Both the position numbers and the translations under genes were made by a program. Below the pieces are notes generated by a model. The model saw nothing but the letters and a program-made list of their open reading frames with translations. It had not been told where the DNA came from and did not search any database. Of a stretch of 64,000 nt of DNA, positions 50,007 to 63,785 are shown in pieces. Source of the stretch: Marthasterias glacialis (taxonomy: Eukaryota; Echinodermata; Asteroidea; Forcipulatida; Asteriidae); the NCBI GenBank assembly GCA_911728455.2, contig OU452235.1, forward strand, positions 7,630,090 to 7,694,089, read 5' to 3'. Position 1 is the stretch's first letter, and every line of letters begins with the position of its first letter.

Positions 50007-52599
50007 ATAAAAGGCCACCATCTAAAGAGAGTCCAACAGTTTGGTTCCCAGTAAGTCACTCTAGGGAGTTAGGATGCATATATATGTTTGTAAAACTATA
50101 ATATTTTGCTTGGAGGACTTAACCTTTTAGTCACTGTATGCACTGACATCAGTAAATCTCAAGGGGGATTAAAATTTCAATCAAGGAAACCACATTATTC
50201 CACTTTGTCAAAACAATTTCGGGAGGATTTGCAAATTGATATTTAACGACTGGTCACATTCCAAATATGATGGAGAAAAAGTCTGGAACTATCCTATGAG
50301 TTATTTGCAGTTTTGGACCACAACCTGAACTGTATATTTGCTGTTGTTTGGGGGGGTGCTTCAAGGAAGTCACTTGAATTCTTATCTTTGCCAGCTACGG
50401 ATAAAAAACATCCGTAGTAGACTTTGGGGAGTAACATAAAAAATCACCATTAATCAAGGAAAAGGGTTCATTTCAAATGCAGGTCAACAACATTGCTGAA
50501 TTTTGTGAAAACTTTAAAAAAATAAACTTAATCTAATTGGACACTGAGAGTCTTAAAATGTTCTATTACTTATAGTTTTGCCGTCAGCAACTTTCTTAGA
50601 CAGACCTTCAAAGGTTGAGGGCGTCCAAACTCAATTCTGTCATCACTTCTTAATGTGCGTATCATTTGTCCTTCCCCGGCTTATTGGCAAAGGTGTTAAA
50701 TAATTCAAGGCAAACCTGTTTGGCGTCAACTCAGTCTCTTAATTCACATTGAAATGCTGATCTTTTGCTCAGAAAACAAGCCAAGCAGGGCACACAAATT
50801 CCAGTCTTTAATTTACAGAAACATGCCAAGGATTTACCTATTGAATACATTTTACTTTTCAATGAGTTCTTTATTTATGCTCATGGGGCATGATATTTAG
50901 CCCATGAAAAATGTAGGAGCATTCTTTTAAGTATAAGCGCTGACCAACATGTCAAGGTATAGACCGATCCGATTTAGTCCGTACCCGCTACTGCTGAGCG
51001 CCACCATTGCTGGGATGCTGTCATCACAAGGTTTTGTACACAAAGATATGGAAAAACCGTTGTCTTTTTAAATTTTTATGAAAACAGGGTGTCTTACTCA
51101 ACGATTTCCAAAACAATTTTTTTTTACATACTTTTATTTCTTATCAACTGGAGAGGGGGGCACTTTGCATGAAATGATTTTGCAGTATGCTTACTACCAT
51201 TACCATCTTTATAACAAGTAGGCTTTCGGATAAAAATTACACAATTTCTTTTCGCGGTCATTACTAAAGTATGACTCTACTTTTAAAGAAGACCAACCAT
51301 GATCAATCCCCAATCAGAACTTACTTTTTAACCATGGGCTGCAAAGTCAACGTTTCAAAACTTTCATAAAATTGTATGTTTTTTCCTGTTTAAGGCTGAG
51401 TGACTCAACAAATCAAACTCTAGATTGTGGACGCGACTGTTTCCGTGTTTCAACCTGTACTACTCATAACCCCAAAATACAACAAATCTCACCCGTTTAA
51501 TCAACAGTTTTCTTACTTTTTTTTTCTTCAAACTGTTCAACAATGACTCAAAAAATAGAACATCGAAGTACCGTAAAGGAAAAGAATTTAGACATCTTTT
51601 AATTTTCAATTATTCACACTTCCTGCAGCTATTAGACTGATTATCACTTACTATCTATAATCAATTTAAAGGTGCAGTATAAAGTGATTTTCACAAACAT
51701 AGTAAATCTGTTTGTTTCACAAGTTTTCAACAGAACAGTTTTCAACCGTAAATTAGCATATACCTGACAGAAATCTGTCAGGTACACTGTATATACTAAT
51801 TTTCATAACCCACAACCGGTCCCTATATACAATCAGAATGAAAATGATGTAGGGACTGGGAACCACTCTAGAATAGGGCCCATTCAATCAGCTCTGTCCT
51901 GACTGGATCTGAAAATAGAACCGACTTAATTGGGCTAGTACAGTGCTTAGGTTAAGAACAAGTACAAGTATCAGAAAGGCTGAAATTAACAAAAAAATAA
52001 TAAAACAATTAATAAAAAAAAATTTTGCTGACCAGAACTTTAGAAATATTTGTGAATTATGCAATTGTTTCTTGAGAAAAAATGTCCAGTTATTTAGATT
52101 CAAAGTTGGAAACTGAATAAGAGCTACTGGACAAACTCCAACAGGATGGACATACTCTTTGCGACGTGTTCCCTGTCAATTCGACTATAGGCAAATTACT
52201 GAGGCCCTTTTCTTTTTGTTTTACTCCTTTCTGCTTAACAGAGTTCACATCCAGCAGGTCTCTTACCCTGTTCACATTTGACCAGCTGGTTAAGGGTAAG
52301 AAGTTCAATGCCAAATGATGTTGATTCAGCTGGGCAACAGGTGTGCACATAAATACCCAGCCAGCCACATGGAATACTTACAGACTACTTGTCGCTAGTA
52401 AATGTTCACACTAAGACAACGTTGAAAAATAAAACCAGTTTCTCATCCCCGCCTGCATCCTTTTTCACTGCTGTGTTTTTTTTTTTTTTTTGTATTTTTA
52501 ATTATTTTTTTAGCATACAATAACAAAATTTATGTCGGTAAACATCAAATGTAGCGATGTACCTCGAAAGCAATTTTTTAAGCCTCTCTTATTTGATCA

Positions 52600-52690
52600 T
52601 TTACATCGTAATGTTATTCTTCTAAAGTGCCTTGAGCGTCAATTAGGCGGATTTTGGCGCTATATAAGTTTTCCACCATTATTAATATTT
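52600..52690 (+). mobile_element. LINE/SINE 3' end
   Basis: AAAGTGCCTTGAGCGTCAAT, then GGCGCTATATAAGTTTTCC and ATTATTAAT, is the characteristic GGCGCTATATAA 3' terminus of CR1/L2-type elements. No protein-coding part remains. Confidence 0.5.
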
Positions 52691-54619
52691 GCATGTCATA
52701 TTTGATGAGTTGCCTAGACAAACAAGCTGGTGGTCTACCTATTCTAGTCAAAGGATCTTGGGGGGGAAGCATCCATTTTGAAATTATAAGAAAATTGAAA
52801 GAAAAAATGGCCTCCCACTAACCTTTTTCAAAAAGCCATTATAAAAGAGAAACTGCTTTTATTTTAATTTATTAATTCTTTTTTGTTTACTTGGCCTAAC
52901 CACTCATTTATCATTCTCTGCATGGGTACAATCATAACCTAAAAAAACATCAACAAAGTAAGCAGTTTAATACAATTAATTCAAAAGACACAAACCAGTA
53001 AGTTCACTTTCACTATTGATCAAAAGTGTCCAGAAAATTTACTGTTGGTCAGAAAGGCGTAACAATTCCAAAAGCATTCCTGACCATTCAGAATGGTCAG
53101 AGGTACCAAAGGAAGATTGGTGACTAATTGGGTTGAATTGGACACCTCATGGACTTAACATCTACGGTCTAATGAGTGTTTTACAACCAGCACAATGTCA
53201 ACAAAAATACTGGCGGCCTCCCCTTTTCTTCCCAGAGTATCCACTAAATTACAAAATGTCAACTCGGATGGGGGGGGGGGGGGGATTACAAGGAATTTAC
53301 TGTAAAATGAATGTCCGTGGGGGTCACTGATTGTTATATTATTATGGATTACTGAGTAATTGGCCCTGACTCGTTACTCAACTGAGGCACATAAATTAGA
53401 TGTTCAAAATTTTAACAATTTAACTGTATAGAAGTAAAGTACAAAGTATTGTCTCCATTTTTCACTTGGTTTTGAACATTTTGTGAACAAGTTATTCAGT
53501 GAGTGACAGATTGCTGTTTCTTTGGTACAAGTATTTAATTTTTGATATTTGTTTCTTGAGTATGGATTCTTCATTTTTTGACTAAGAATAAGAATTGTAT
53601 ACATGTATGTGTGTGTCTTTTACAAAGTGTTTAACTATCATACATGTCCAGCTCAATCCAGACGTGGATCACATCATCACCACCAGCACAATTCACCAGT
53701 CACCGCATGGTGAATGCGGCCTGATCCACCTGGACGATGACACACTAGCCTGGCTCGCCTCAATAGTACTACAAGTCTAAAGACATAGGACAGAAGAAGA
53801 ATGTCCACTGTTTTCTGGTGCTTTGTAACCTGTTTTAGAGTTTTGTATACATGGAGGATGTATTTTGAAAATATCAAGATGGGTCAACTGTGAGTGGACT
53901 CAAACAAGATGATAAAGTTAGAGCGGGCAGCTTTTCAATTTCAAGGCAGTACCTTCCCTAACTGTGGGTAGGATGACCCCCAAATACCCGACCTGGCCAT
54001 CAGTTTCATCAGGTCACTCCTGACATCGGATTTGACCTTCCCTTTGGTCACTGCGGTCATCTCTTATAAAAACACCACTTCAATGAGCTGATAAATTAGA
54101 CTGCCAAGATCTCAAACAGAATCAAAAGAAACCAAAACAGACTGCCAGGTCAGGCATGACTGTTTCCCCAGGACCATCAGTAGATGTTTACACCTATACA
54201 CGCCAAATTGTTGGTAGCACGGTCCTAATTTGGCTTGAATTAAAAAGAAAGGACCCCCACTTCCGAAGGAAGGTAATGGTCAAGATTTTGGACGTCCTAA
54301 GGGAAGTTGTGGTTGATCTTGTGTTGACGTTTGATTATTGAAAAAGTTTGATGCTTCTTGGTTGCTGTTTAGCAGGATCTGGAAAAAAGTGCTTTGTCCT
54401 GTATACATGGCAAAGGAAAGAACAGGATAAAAGAATAGCTCTGGTCCCGATATGGCGACGGTCAACAGTTGACCAGTTAGAGCAACTCTGCAAACCAACC
54501 CACTTGTATATTTATCTTAATGACCTGACTGTTTTTCTGGTAGACTCTTCTGAACTATGTTTCTAAATGATGGAATTGTCAATCCCTTTCAATTTTTTTT
54601 ATTCTTTTTTTTTTACCCC

Positions 54620-54810
54620 TTTTCAGCATTCTCCCAGTGGGCCAGCTGGTGAGTTCAGTGTTGAAAAGCAGCCCGGCTTCATATGAAATATGTACATGTA
54701 CATTGTACACAAGTTAAAAAAAAAGGGTGGCAGACTAGTAAAATGACAGGCTATCTGGCCCTGCTGGCTAATCACTGAACAATTTAAGAGAAAACCTTGT
54801 TTACCTGTAT
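54620..54810 (+). repeat. Interspersed repeat shared with 42340-42565
   Basis: Both segments carry a CAGTGGKCC block, TTCAGTGTT, and a terminal CTGGCTAATCACTGAAC (CTGGCTAGTCACTGAAC in the other). Non-coding; the family is unassigned. Confidence 0.5.
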
Positions 54811-55919
54811 GATCTTAGAATTGTCAAACTTTTTGAAACTTTAACAAACAGGTGCCAATATCAACATCGTACCATCTCATCCTGAGCAGCTTGTTGTTTG
54901 TGAAGTATGAGTTTAAAATAACAGACACATTCAGACCAAAGAGCGACCACCTCAAGCTCGAGCCCTTTTAAATGAGGGAAATGTGTCACGAAGGTTTCCA
55001 GGGATGGCTAGGATCAGTGGCTAGGGTGAGCAGGGTCGCCATGGAGCCACAAGTCGGATGACAGAGATCGCGCTCTCGCTGTACCCTCCCCACAACATTG
55101 ATTGACAGCACCATCTACACCTTCCCAAAGAGTTGTACCTGGTGAATGAACCGAGTGATGATTCGAGGAACACACTTTCTGGGATTTTCGTTTTATTTCT
55201 GGCGAGGTGATTGATCGTTTCCTGTCTTTGTAACCAAGTGCCAAGGACTGTTGTTATGATGAGTAAAGTTTGATGTCTCTTTACAAAGCTATGACAACCC
55301 TTTTGGGGGTTACCTTAGTTACACACAAACTTATTAAAACAATTTTTTTTTTTAAATTCAAACGCTAGTCATTTTCATTTTATGATGCAAGGGGCATTTA
55401 AGTGTGGTCTTTGATGAAATATCAACATATCTTTCAGCCACTATGTCCGATTAGTATTTCGCTAACCATGGATTGGAAATGTCAGTTAATTTATGCAAGT
55501 TTTAACAACAGCTGTAGACAACTGCATATAAGCTTAATAACTACTACTGGTAAAGTAAAAAAAACAAAAACTTGAATGATGGTGAGTTGCAGGCAAGGCA
55601 ACTACACAATGTTTGTTGTTTTTCTTTGGAGAAATCACCAAGTCTACATGTACTGTTACATATACATGTACATACATGTACAATATCTATTCAAGTGTCC
55701 ATTCAGAATTATATTTTGTAAATTCATTTTTTCTTTTCTTACTTTTGTTTCCCCTTGGAAAATTTGGCTGGGTGGGTCAAGGAAAATATATGACTACTTG
55801 AAAATTAGTATGGGCGGGTTGAAGTTTAAAAACGTTAATCTATAGTTCCAAATGGCCCTTAAGTTAAACTTGCAATGACACATTGAAAAGGACAGTAAAA
55901 TGTTGGCAAGCTGTCTTAG

Positions 55920-56314
55920 AGGGACACATTGCCTTTGGATTGGGCACTTTTGGGCTATAAAAAGCATTTGTTATGAAATGAATATGGTTGGAAAGATATT
56001 TCAAAAATAGAATATAATGATTCACATAAATATCCCTTGAACTTGTGTGGGTTTTGTTTTAATTTTGTGACAGAACATGGTCCGCCATTTTGTCGAACCA
56101 AATCTTTGACTCCACAAAATGGCGGACTATATGTTTCTATGCAGAGTGTGGTTCCGCCGGTTGTATTTCCAAGAGGCAAATTTATGTTTCTTTGAATCAC
56201 TACTCACTAATTACAGCACACTGCAGGTGTTTTATTGCATGGACAACTCTTAAGGATAAGGAGAAATTCCAGACAGCAACATTTTGAGAGATTTGAAGGC
56301 AATATGTCCCCTTT
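55920..56314 (+). mobile_element. Palindromic-ended element, family H copy 1
   Basis: The ends are AGGGACACATTGCCTT and AAGGCAATATGTCCCCTTT. Inside, GTCCGCCATTTTGT and ACAAAATGGCGGAC form a 14-bp hairpin. The inverse-orientation copy is at 61657-62017. Confidence 0.75.
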
Positions 56315-56826
56315 AACTTGGCATTGAACTATGTACAATATGCAAGATGACCTCTCTGTTATACAACATGTAGTTGTTCTGGTCTTCAATTCAGCCTGAG
56401 TTACCACAACGGATTCATTCAAACTAAACAAATAAAACATGTCGGTAAGTCATTGGAAATGACAGTGATAAGTTGGCGAGCTGTCTGTACATAACAACTG
56501 TAGGCTGTCAAGTGTTATCAACCTCTGGGACATTTGTTCAGGAGCATGGACTTATCCATTTCTGCCAATCCTGCTTCAGCCAGTCGTGACAGCCTAAACC
56601 ATTACAAAAGAAAACGGCCGTAGAAACATGAATGATATTCTATACAACTCTATGGAAATGAGTATTTGTTTTATTTATTTGGTGTCAGGTGCATGTACAC
56701 CCCCTGGCATATTGTTAGGCAGTTGGAATTAAGACGTAGGATCAGTTGAAATCACTTCTTTAAAGTGCTTAGATTCTGCACATTTTGTCATTAACTTTGT
56801 AGTAAAATTACCTTCCTAAAGTACAG

Positions 56827-57020
56827 GACCCAATTTCATAGGGCTGCTTCAGCAGAAAATATTGCTTAACAATTTCCTGCTAAGCGAAAATGAGAAGGAT
56901 ACCAGTGACAAATTGAACAAGCAGCATGTTATTTTGGCAGGTAAACCTTCTTCTGGTAAGCATAATTTTTTTGTGCTTAGCTACTGTTTATGCTTAAGCA
57001 GCTCTATGAAATTGGAGCCA
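56827..57020. mobile_element. Palindromic element, family C copy 4
   Basis: It starts ACCCAATTTCATAGGGCTGC and ends AGCTCTATGAAATTGGAGCC, showing the inverted ends of this family most clearly. Confidence 0.7.
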
Positions 57021-57769
57021 ATTCTTTTCTTTTTTTTCCCTTTTTTTCCTCAAATATTATTACCCCATATCGACTTTAACTTTCGCACGTCAAGACTTTA
57101 TTTGAAAAGAAAAACTTCAAATGAACAGAAATCTTCAAATGTTAAACATTAACAGGTACGGTATTACATCATCACAAAAGAAGTCGACTGTATGGGGAGT
57201 TTATCAATGAATGGGCCTATCAATCATGGATATTAGAATCTGATCTGTGAATGAGAGATCTTTACTGTTTAGTCTGCTCCCATATTGTCATTTTTCCCCC
57301 AAAAAAGTAAACGGACAATCAGGACAACCAAGCCCACCCAAAGATTATGATATATGACACCTCGCATGGGTTTCAAAATCGTTATTAGGTATTCATCACA
57401 TCTTGACTGGTACAACTTGTGAAGGGGTGGGGAGGAACAAATTATTGCCTGCAGAATCTCATAAATCATCCGGCAGTTGGTGAGAAAATCTGGAAATGAT
57501 TGGAAATCGGCAATAAGCAGTGTCTAAATAAGTGAGGGGATAATTATTCAAGGGCTACCCTCTTGGGAACCCTGAGGATCTGAGGTGGCAAGTCCCTGGT
57601 ACAGAAAGGAAATATTTGGGAGCTTGAGGTGGTTTTGAAGGTGGTGCTGAGAATTGATTTCGAAAGTGCAAAAGTCATTGGCGTACCCCACACCTCTCTG
57701 AAATGTTTTCCAGATAGTAGGGAACCATATGATCTATTTATTTCCACCGTGATTCAACAGCATGGGGTG

Positions 57770-58005
57770 TGTGTATGGCGGCACAACTGTGCACCAACTA
57801 ACTTTGTACATGTGCAGTTGCATTCACCACATGATATCACGTTGTAGGCTGGCAAAGTTTATCCATCATTCAAAACCACAGTGGATTGATATGGAACGGT
57901 CAGAGAGTAGGAGGGTTAACTGTGTACTGCAGAGATACATTCACCACATTATATCATGTCACAAGCTGGCATAGTTTATTTATCATTCAAAACCACAGTG
58001 TATGA
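57770..58005 (+). repeat. Satellite-family dimer
   Basis: Two units of about 128 bp (landmarks at 57809 and 57937) contain CATTCACCACATGATATCA and TCATTCAAAACCACAGTG, with AGTAGGAGGGTTAACTGTG between. Same family as the array at 46205-46655, opposite strand. Confidence 0.75.
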
Positions 58006-58382
58006 CACTTGTTACAGAAAAGCCCCCATAACTTATGACTTACAGAGATAAAAAGGCTGAAACTGCTTTGCTTTATTGTGCTTGTGACTTGTTCATGGGA
58101 ATGTATACATGTACATATGGACAGTTGACAGTTCGAGTTGCATGGTCAGATTTTCGCTTTTTCTTTTTAATAATATTTTCTCTGAAAAAATTTTGACGGA
58201 TGATGTTTCAAAATGAACAAAATACAAAAATGTTTGCATATATGCCACAGACAATCCACAAAATACATCATGTGTAACACTAACATGCATAATTGTTTGT
58301 ACTTGGCTGATGGATGTGAGATAATGTTGGGTTCACGACAAATCAATTTGACCAAAAAACAGACCTAGCATCTTTAATGACA

Positions 58383-58710
58383 TTAAAGCCCCAGCTCAAC
58401 ATTAGTAAATTGACTGTAAATGCTTTCATTCTTTGCACAAATCAAGATATTTGTAATAAAACCAACCTGTAAAAATGTCAGCTGATTTTGTTGTTTTATT
58501 TGCAAGAAAATGGTAAAAAATGCATTCAGCATTTTTGTAGGCATTCATATAGGCAGAGTTTTTGTTTCACTGAGACGAAAACTAACACTTCAGGCAGAAC
58601 TATTTCAAGGAAAGTTTTCTACCATCATTATCTTTATACCATGTAAGGTATATGTAAATCTGTGAACATTTATGTTTTTCTTCTTACCAATGTTAAGCTT
58701 GGGCTTTAAG
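58383..58710 (+). mobile_element. Palindromic-ended element, family G copy 2
   Basis: It starts TTAAAGCCCCAGCTCAACAT and ends ATGTTAAGCTTGGGCTTTAA, inverted repeats of about 20 bp. It gives the clearest borders of the family. Confidence 0.78.
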
Positions 58711-59496
58711 GCAAATACATGTACATTTATATGGTACATGTTCGTTGTACATGTTCCACTTGCATGGTTAAATACATGTACTGCGGTTCCAAAACAACTT
58801 CAATCTGGTGAAGGTTTCTGTCATCTTCAGCGACCCTTCCCTTTAAGATTTTTCTTCAAAGATTAAAAGAGACAGCTGATGACAATGAGTCATTGTCGAT
58901 GGCCGCCAGAGGGAGGGCTAAGGATTCTTTTAAGAGTGTTGAGAGTAGAGACTGGGCCCAAATGCAGAGACGACACTCCCTTTCCTTCCTCCAAATGTGA
59001 CGACGAGAAGACAGTTTTTTTCGGGAGACGAGAAATCCACTAGATCTTTCGGCTCTTAAAACAACATCTGTGAAGGATGCATTAGAAAGATGCTAACTCA
59101 CAAACCAAGATAGATTTGCCACAGTAATTCTAGTCCCTAAGCGCCTAAAACAAACCAACTCGTTTTCATCATGCATTACAAGGCAGGGGCGAGATTGTAC
59201 AAAAAAATTACAAATCCTGAAATTTGACAACAATTCATTTTATCGAGTAAACCATCAAATGCTTTATACTCATCATACATGTATTACTCCATATTACACC
59301 CTTGTTGTTCGCGTCGGGGGTTTGCTCTCGTAAGACTGCTTTTCCAGTCTAGTTTTTCTCCAATGGATTTGCTGTGTTGTGTGTTGCGTGTGTCCAAAAT
59401 TCATAAGTGTCTGGTTTTGGCCGTGAAGGTGTTTATAAAAGAGTGAAGGATCCAAAGCAACCAATGAACAAAAGACTAAGTCAAGCATTGTTTGTT

Positions 59497-59623
59497 TATT
59501 GGTCAACAACATTGACCAATAAGGATTGCTTTGAAACTTTAGCCTTTGGGGACAGCTTTTTATTGGTCAACAACATTGACCAATAAGGATTGCTTTGAAA
59601 CTTTAGCCTTTGGGGACAGCTTT
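59497..59623. repeat. Perfect 64-bp tandem duplication
   Basis: The unit at 59497-59560 is repeated at 59561-59623 with no mismatch over 63 bases. Each unit starts with a hairpin, TATTGGTCAA and TTGACCAATA around a short loop, so four CCAAT/ATTGG boxes lie within 130 bp. Confidence 0.9.
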
Positions 59624-60825
59624 CTGAGTTGCTGAATGTTTGGTGGGAGCAAAATTATCGTCACTTCTAACATCAGGAAAAAAATTACAAAGTTATTACT
59701 TGTTCCACATTACATGCAGGCAACTTTGAAATAAAAAAAAACAAGGAAATAGCCAAACACACATATCTGAAAATGAAGAGAAAAAAAGAGGAAATCAGCT
59801 GATCCGCTGAAAAAGTTGCATGCCTGTACATGAGAAACACCACAGAATTTTCTACAAACCGGCAAAAACATTTTGTTTTTTTTATTAAAATATGTTCCTT
59901 TACAATTTCTTTAAATGAAGTCTAAAGATCTTTTTTTGTGCAGGACTCTTATTTTTGAAGTGTCTTTTGTTTTTGAATGTAAATAAAAAAAACTCCCTCT
60001 GAGGAATTTAGGGCGTGGGGTTCTTCTTTGTAAGATGAGATCGAGAAATAGTTTTCCTTTTATACAACAAAAGAGTAATCTTAGAGCTTGTTAGAAGTGG
60101 ATCGAGGTTGGATTCCGCTTGCAGTGTAGTCTGTGAACTGAGATATAAAAGTACGCCCATCACAGCATGTCTAGACTAGAGATAAACTTTAAGGCCATTG
60201 GGGCAGGGGGGTTCTTAGTCCTATGTAGATAACAGAACAAAACAAACAGAAAATGTTCTCATACATGTATGTACATAGGATAGCCTTTCCATCATTTTCC
60301 ACAAGAGAGAGAAAGTTCCAAACGTGAGCATTTTTCAGTCCCTCTCCACTCTTAAATTTATTACCAGCATCTCAAGAGAAGTTGGCCAATGCTTTTTATA
60401 TCAAAAGTCATGACAAATCCCTCCCCCCCCCCCCAAATTCATGAGTTAGAAAGGTCAGACGAAGCTATCAAAATGTCACTTCAATTCACAGGTTTATCTT
60501 GCAATGAGAATGTATGATTTGTTGTTTCCTATGGAGTTTCAGGGTATGGTACATGAATGTGCTTGTGCGTGCTTTAACCTTAAATGGATGCTCCAGGCAA
60601 ATCTGTAACTCTCACCAGACCCTGTGTGTGTAACCCCAGAGGTGTGATTGCAGGGGGATATGAAATAAAGGTTGGTTGGGGCCGCCTCCTGGTTGAGAGT
60701 GACACCCCTGCAGCAGCGTAGACAGATTTTTTCACTGGGGGAGAAGGGACGCACAGGGAGGCATTGCTTTTCAGTGGGGTGCCCAAGGCCATGTTTTTTA
60801 ATGGAATACATGTATCTACATTTTG

Positions 60826-60897
60826 TTATGGGGGGGGGCACTGAAATTTGTGGGGGGCATGTGCCCCCCAGGCCCCCCTTGGCTACATCACTGCAAC
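60826..60897 (-). repeat. GTAGCCAAGGGGGGCC-type repeat end
   Basis: The minus strand reads CAGTGATGTAGCCAAGGGGG, then two G-rich blocks around a CATGCCCCCC hairpin. A related CGCCACTG end appears at about 15783. It is probably the terminus of a DNA transposon whose body I cannot delimit. Confidence 0.5.
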
Positions 60898-61656
60898 CCT
60901 GAACTTCCAGGCTTTTGTATATTTTTAGAGGATTTACTTACAGACTACTAACATCTCCCCAAGTGTACAGCTAAACATTAGGACACAATAATGGCTACAT
61001 GTGAAGTTGTTATGTCTTTACTCTCTTGATGTTCAGTTACACCCCGCGAGAAATTTCGAACAAAAACGAAAATCTATGGACAAAATCCTGACATCAGTTA
61101 AACTGTCTTGTTGAATTGGGTGGAATGCATCAGCTTCAACATGATTAACATGAATACTAGATCCTTCACGTTTAAGAGTTACAGCAACCAATTTCACTTT
61201 ATGTTTGTTATTTTTTAACACTTACAACTACATGTACATTGTGCGTAAACTTCCAGACAGTAACTCAGCCCGCTCCCCCCCCCCCCACAATTTTTTTTTA
61301 ACAGTCACTGGAGAATATATATATCAATGTTGTAGGCAATTGAGAATAAAATGACACTTGTACAAGATTGAACATAACCCTTTTTTCCTAATCCCAGTTC
61401 CCCTCCTACAACCATTCAGCATTAACCCTTACCCTGACTAACACAGAGTTACAACCTCAGCTCCCCCACAAACAATCACTCCATTCGGCCAATAAAATGT
61501 TATCACCCAGGCAATAAACTTGGCACATTCCACTCAGAGGGCCACATTAACTGAAAGTTACTGTAAATTAAACAACGACAATAATGCGGCATGATGTTCG
61601 AAGGAATGCACAGGTCGCGCCGCCCGAGATGTGCATTTTTTCACGAGGCACATTTC

Positions 61657-62017
61657 AAGGGACGCATTGCCTTCAAATCTCTTCAAACGTTGCTGCTTGA
61701 AATTGCTCCTTATTCTTTTTAAGAATTGTTCGTGTAGTGAAACAACCTACACTGCACAGTGTGTTGTAATTAGTGAGTAGTGATTATATAAAAGAATTAC
61801 AACTCAACAGAACCACACTCTACATACAAACATAAGGTCCAAAAATTTGGTTCTACAAATTGGCGGACCGTGTTCTGTCACAAAATTAAAACACACAATT
61901 TCAAGGGATATTCATTATATTCTACTTTTAAAATATCTTTCCAACCATTATTCATCTCATAACAAATGCTTTTTATAGCCCAAAAGTGCCCAATCCAAAG
62001 GCAAGGAGTCCCTTTAA
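61657..62017 (-). mobile_element. Palindromic-ended element, family H copy 2
   Basis: It opens AAGGGACGCATTGCCTTC and closes GGCAAGGAGTCCCTTT. In reverse complement it matches 55920-56314, including CTATAAAAAGCATTTGTTAT and TGGCGGACCGTGTTCTGTC-type blocks. The internal hairpin is broken here. Confidence 0.75.
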
Positions 62018-62689
62018 ATCAAACACCCAGACTAGATGATAAAAATGTCTTGATAGGGAGTGTAAATCTTAGATGATTAATGACCCCCCACCCGCCATCG
62101 GGTAGGCCTTAGTTCCAATCAGTGCTCCTTGATTCGGTTTGTTTGCATTCATATATGTAAATGGTTTATGATCGGCTTCCTTCACCAATTATCTTATCAT
62201 TGGCATTCCCAAACTGGGTTTCAATATTTAGTTTCTGCAGCACCTTTGATTTAATGGGGACTTCGACTTTGCTGGATCTCTGGCACTTTCATAAGTAAAT
62301 TGCTGGTGGAGCAGTAAGGTACCTGTATCCCAACTATATATTGAGTAGGCTTTTGAAAGGTCCAGGCCAGATACTTCACTTAGGCATTGGAGGCAATTGC
62401 TTCCGTTGCCCCTGGTTATTGCCTTGGTGCCCTTGAAATGTTCTAATAGAAATGTACAATTTCCTCATAGAGGTGCCCTTTACCTAGGAGAAAATGCCTT
62501 GGTGACCTTGCCCTTTCAAGAACGAAGCAATCAGGCCCGAGGGTCATACAAAGTATTCAACATTTTTAGGGTCATGCATAGCCACTTTTTAAGTCCCCTT
62601 CCCCCAAAGTAGTTCTAATCAACATTTTGTTTGGTGCATGGCAGTAATGATGGGCATTAATTGCTATTATGGTTATACCGTCTAGTAAC

Positions 62690-63050
62690 AATAATAATAA
62701 TAATAATAATAATAATACCCTAGTCTTATATAGTGCATGTATCTACCAGCAATTAGGTACTCAAGGCGCTTATTATTATCATTTTTTAAGACAAGTTTTT
62801 GAAGTTTTTGAATTATGAGACCCATTTATGTAGCACCTTATAAGGGTTTACAAGGTGCTGAGGCGCATTCAGCAGCCACTGCCAGAAACACCGGGGCAAA
62901 CCCCTTCTCTTAGTGATAAGTGCACTGGGTTCTTTTACGTGCATTACACAACACAAGGGACCAACAGCTTTACATCCTATCCGAAGGACGAAGCAATAAT
63001 GGTTAAGTGTCTTGCTTAAGGACACAAGTGTCACAAACACGCCACACCCC
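62690..63050. repeat. (TAA)n plus a widespread invertebrate repeat body
   Basis: A TAA microsatellite (62690-62717) precedes a reversed CR1/SINE-like end (CTTATATAGTGCATG, then AAGGCGCTTATTATT). From 62818 on is a block including CATCCTATCCGAAGGACGA and GTGTCTTGCTTAAGGACACA, a motif I associate with a repeat common in marine invertebrates. No coding content. Confidence 0.5.
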
Positions 63051-63732
63051 TTCTCCATGCCTACCAGATTTTTCTGTGATTTTTGTTTCATCTCTGTTTT
63101 TCTTCTCCAGATTATACCGCAGAAATATCAATTCTTTTAGTCTCATACGTGTTCACCTCTTGATTCACACAAAGTTTTCTGTCCTTGATTATTTAATTTC
63201 CTTGAGTACATAAACCCAGTCTCATGAATCACATGGACACTACACACGGTTATTATTTCATCAAATGTACAAATCAATCAATTTTTCCTGTACTCGTCCT
63301 TCAGAATGCTGTTTAAATCATGGAGGCCTCCATGGTTAAATCAAGGCACAGCCTGACTGGTATGATATCATGACAGGTATAATGTAAGGACTGTCAGCTG
63401 GTGCAAGTCTCTAGAGCCCAAATTACTGTTAAAGGGAAAGGAAATCTTTGTTTTTTGTTGGAAGAGTGTAAATTAGATTACAACTTCCAGTTTTCATTAA
63501 AAATTTGTCAAGTTTTATTTAAATTGACGACAACAAAAAGAGTACGACTTGAGAGGGAATTCGTGACGTTCATGGCTGGCTGAATACAAAAAGTATATTG
63601 ACTTCTACCACAGAGGATCTGATGATTAAGAGATGGGATGTCGTTTAAAAGTAATCAAACTCTAGATTTCTCAGGAACCCTGAAAAAACCTTAACTCAAA
63701 AATCCCAACCACAGATCCTCTTTTTTCTTTTC

Positions 63733-63785
63733 TGGATAGCTCAGTTGGTAGAGCGTTGGCAGATTTAGCCGGTGGTTGCTTCACC
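63733..63785 (+). repeat. tRNA-like A-box fragment
   Basis: GATAGCTCAGTTGGTAGAGCG is a strong tRNA A-box/D-arm match, but no B box follows at the right distance. Truncated SINE head. Confidence 0.55.

Noticed and set aside
52374-52389. Strong GTAAGT donor-like site, also at 60934-60949 with the same flanking TAGTCT
   Set aside because: No acceptor-bounded open exon with recognisable content lies upstream in either case. Donor-like strings occur often by chance.
60539-60902. Overlapping open frames on both strands around 60.6 kb
   Set aside because: The G/C-rich repeat end at 60826-60897 explains part of it. The frames carry no recognisable motif.
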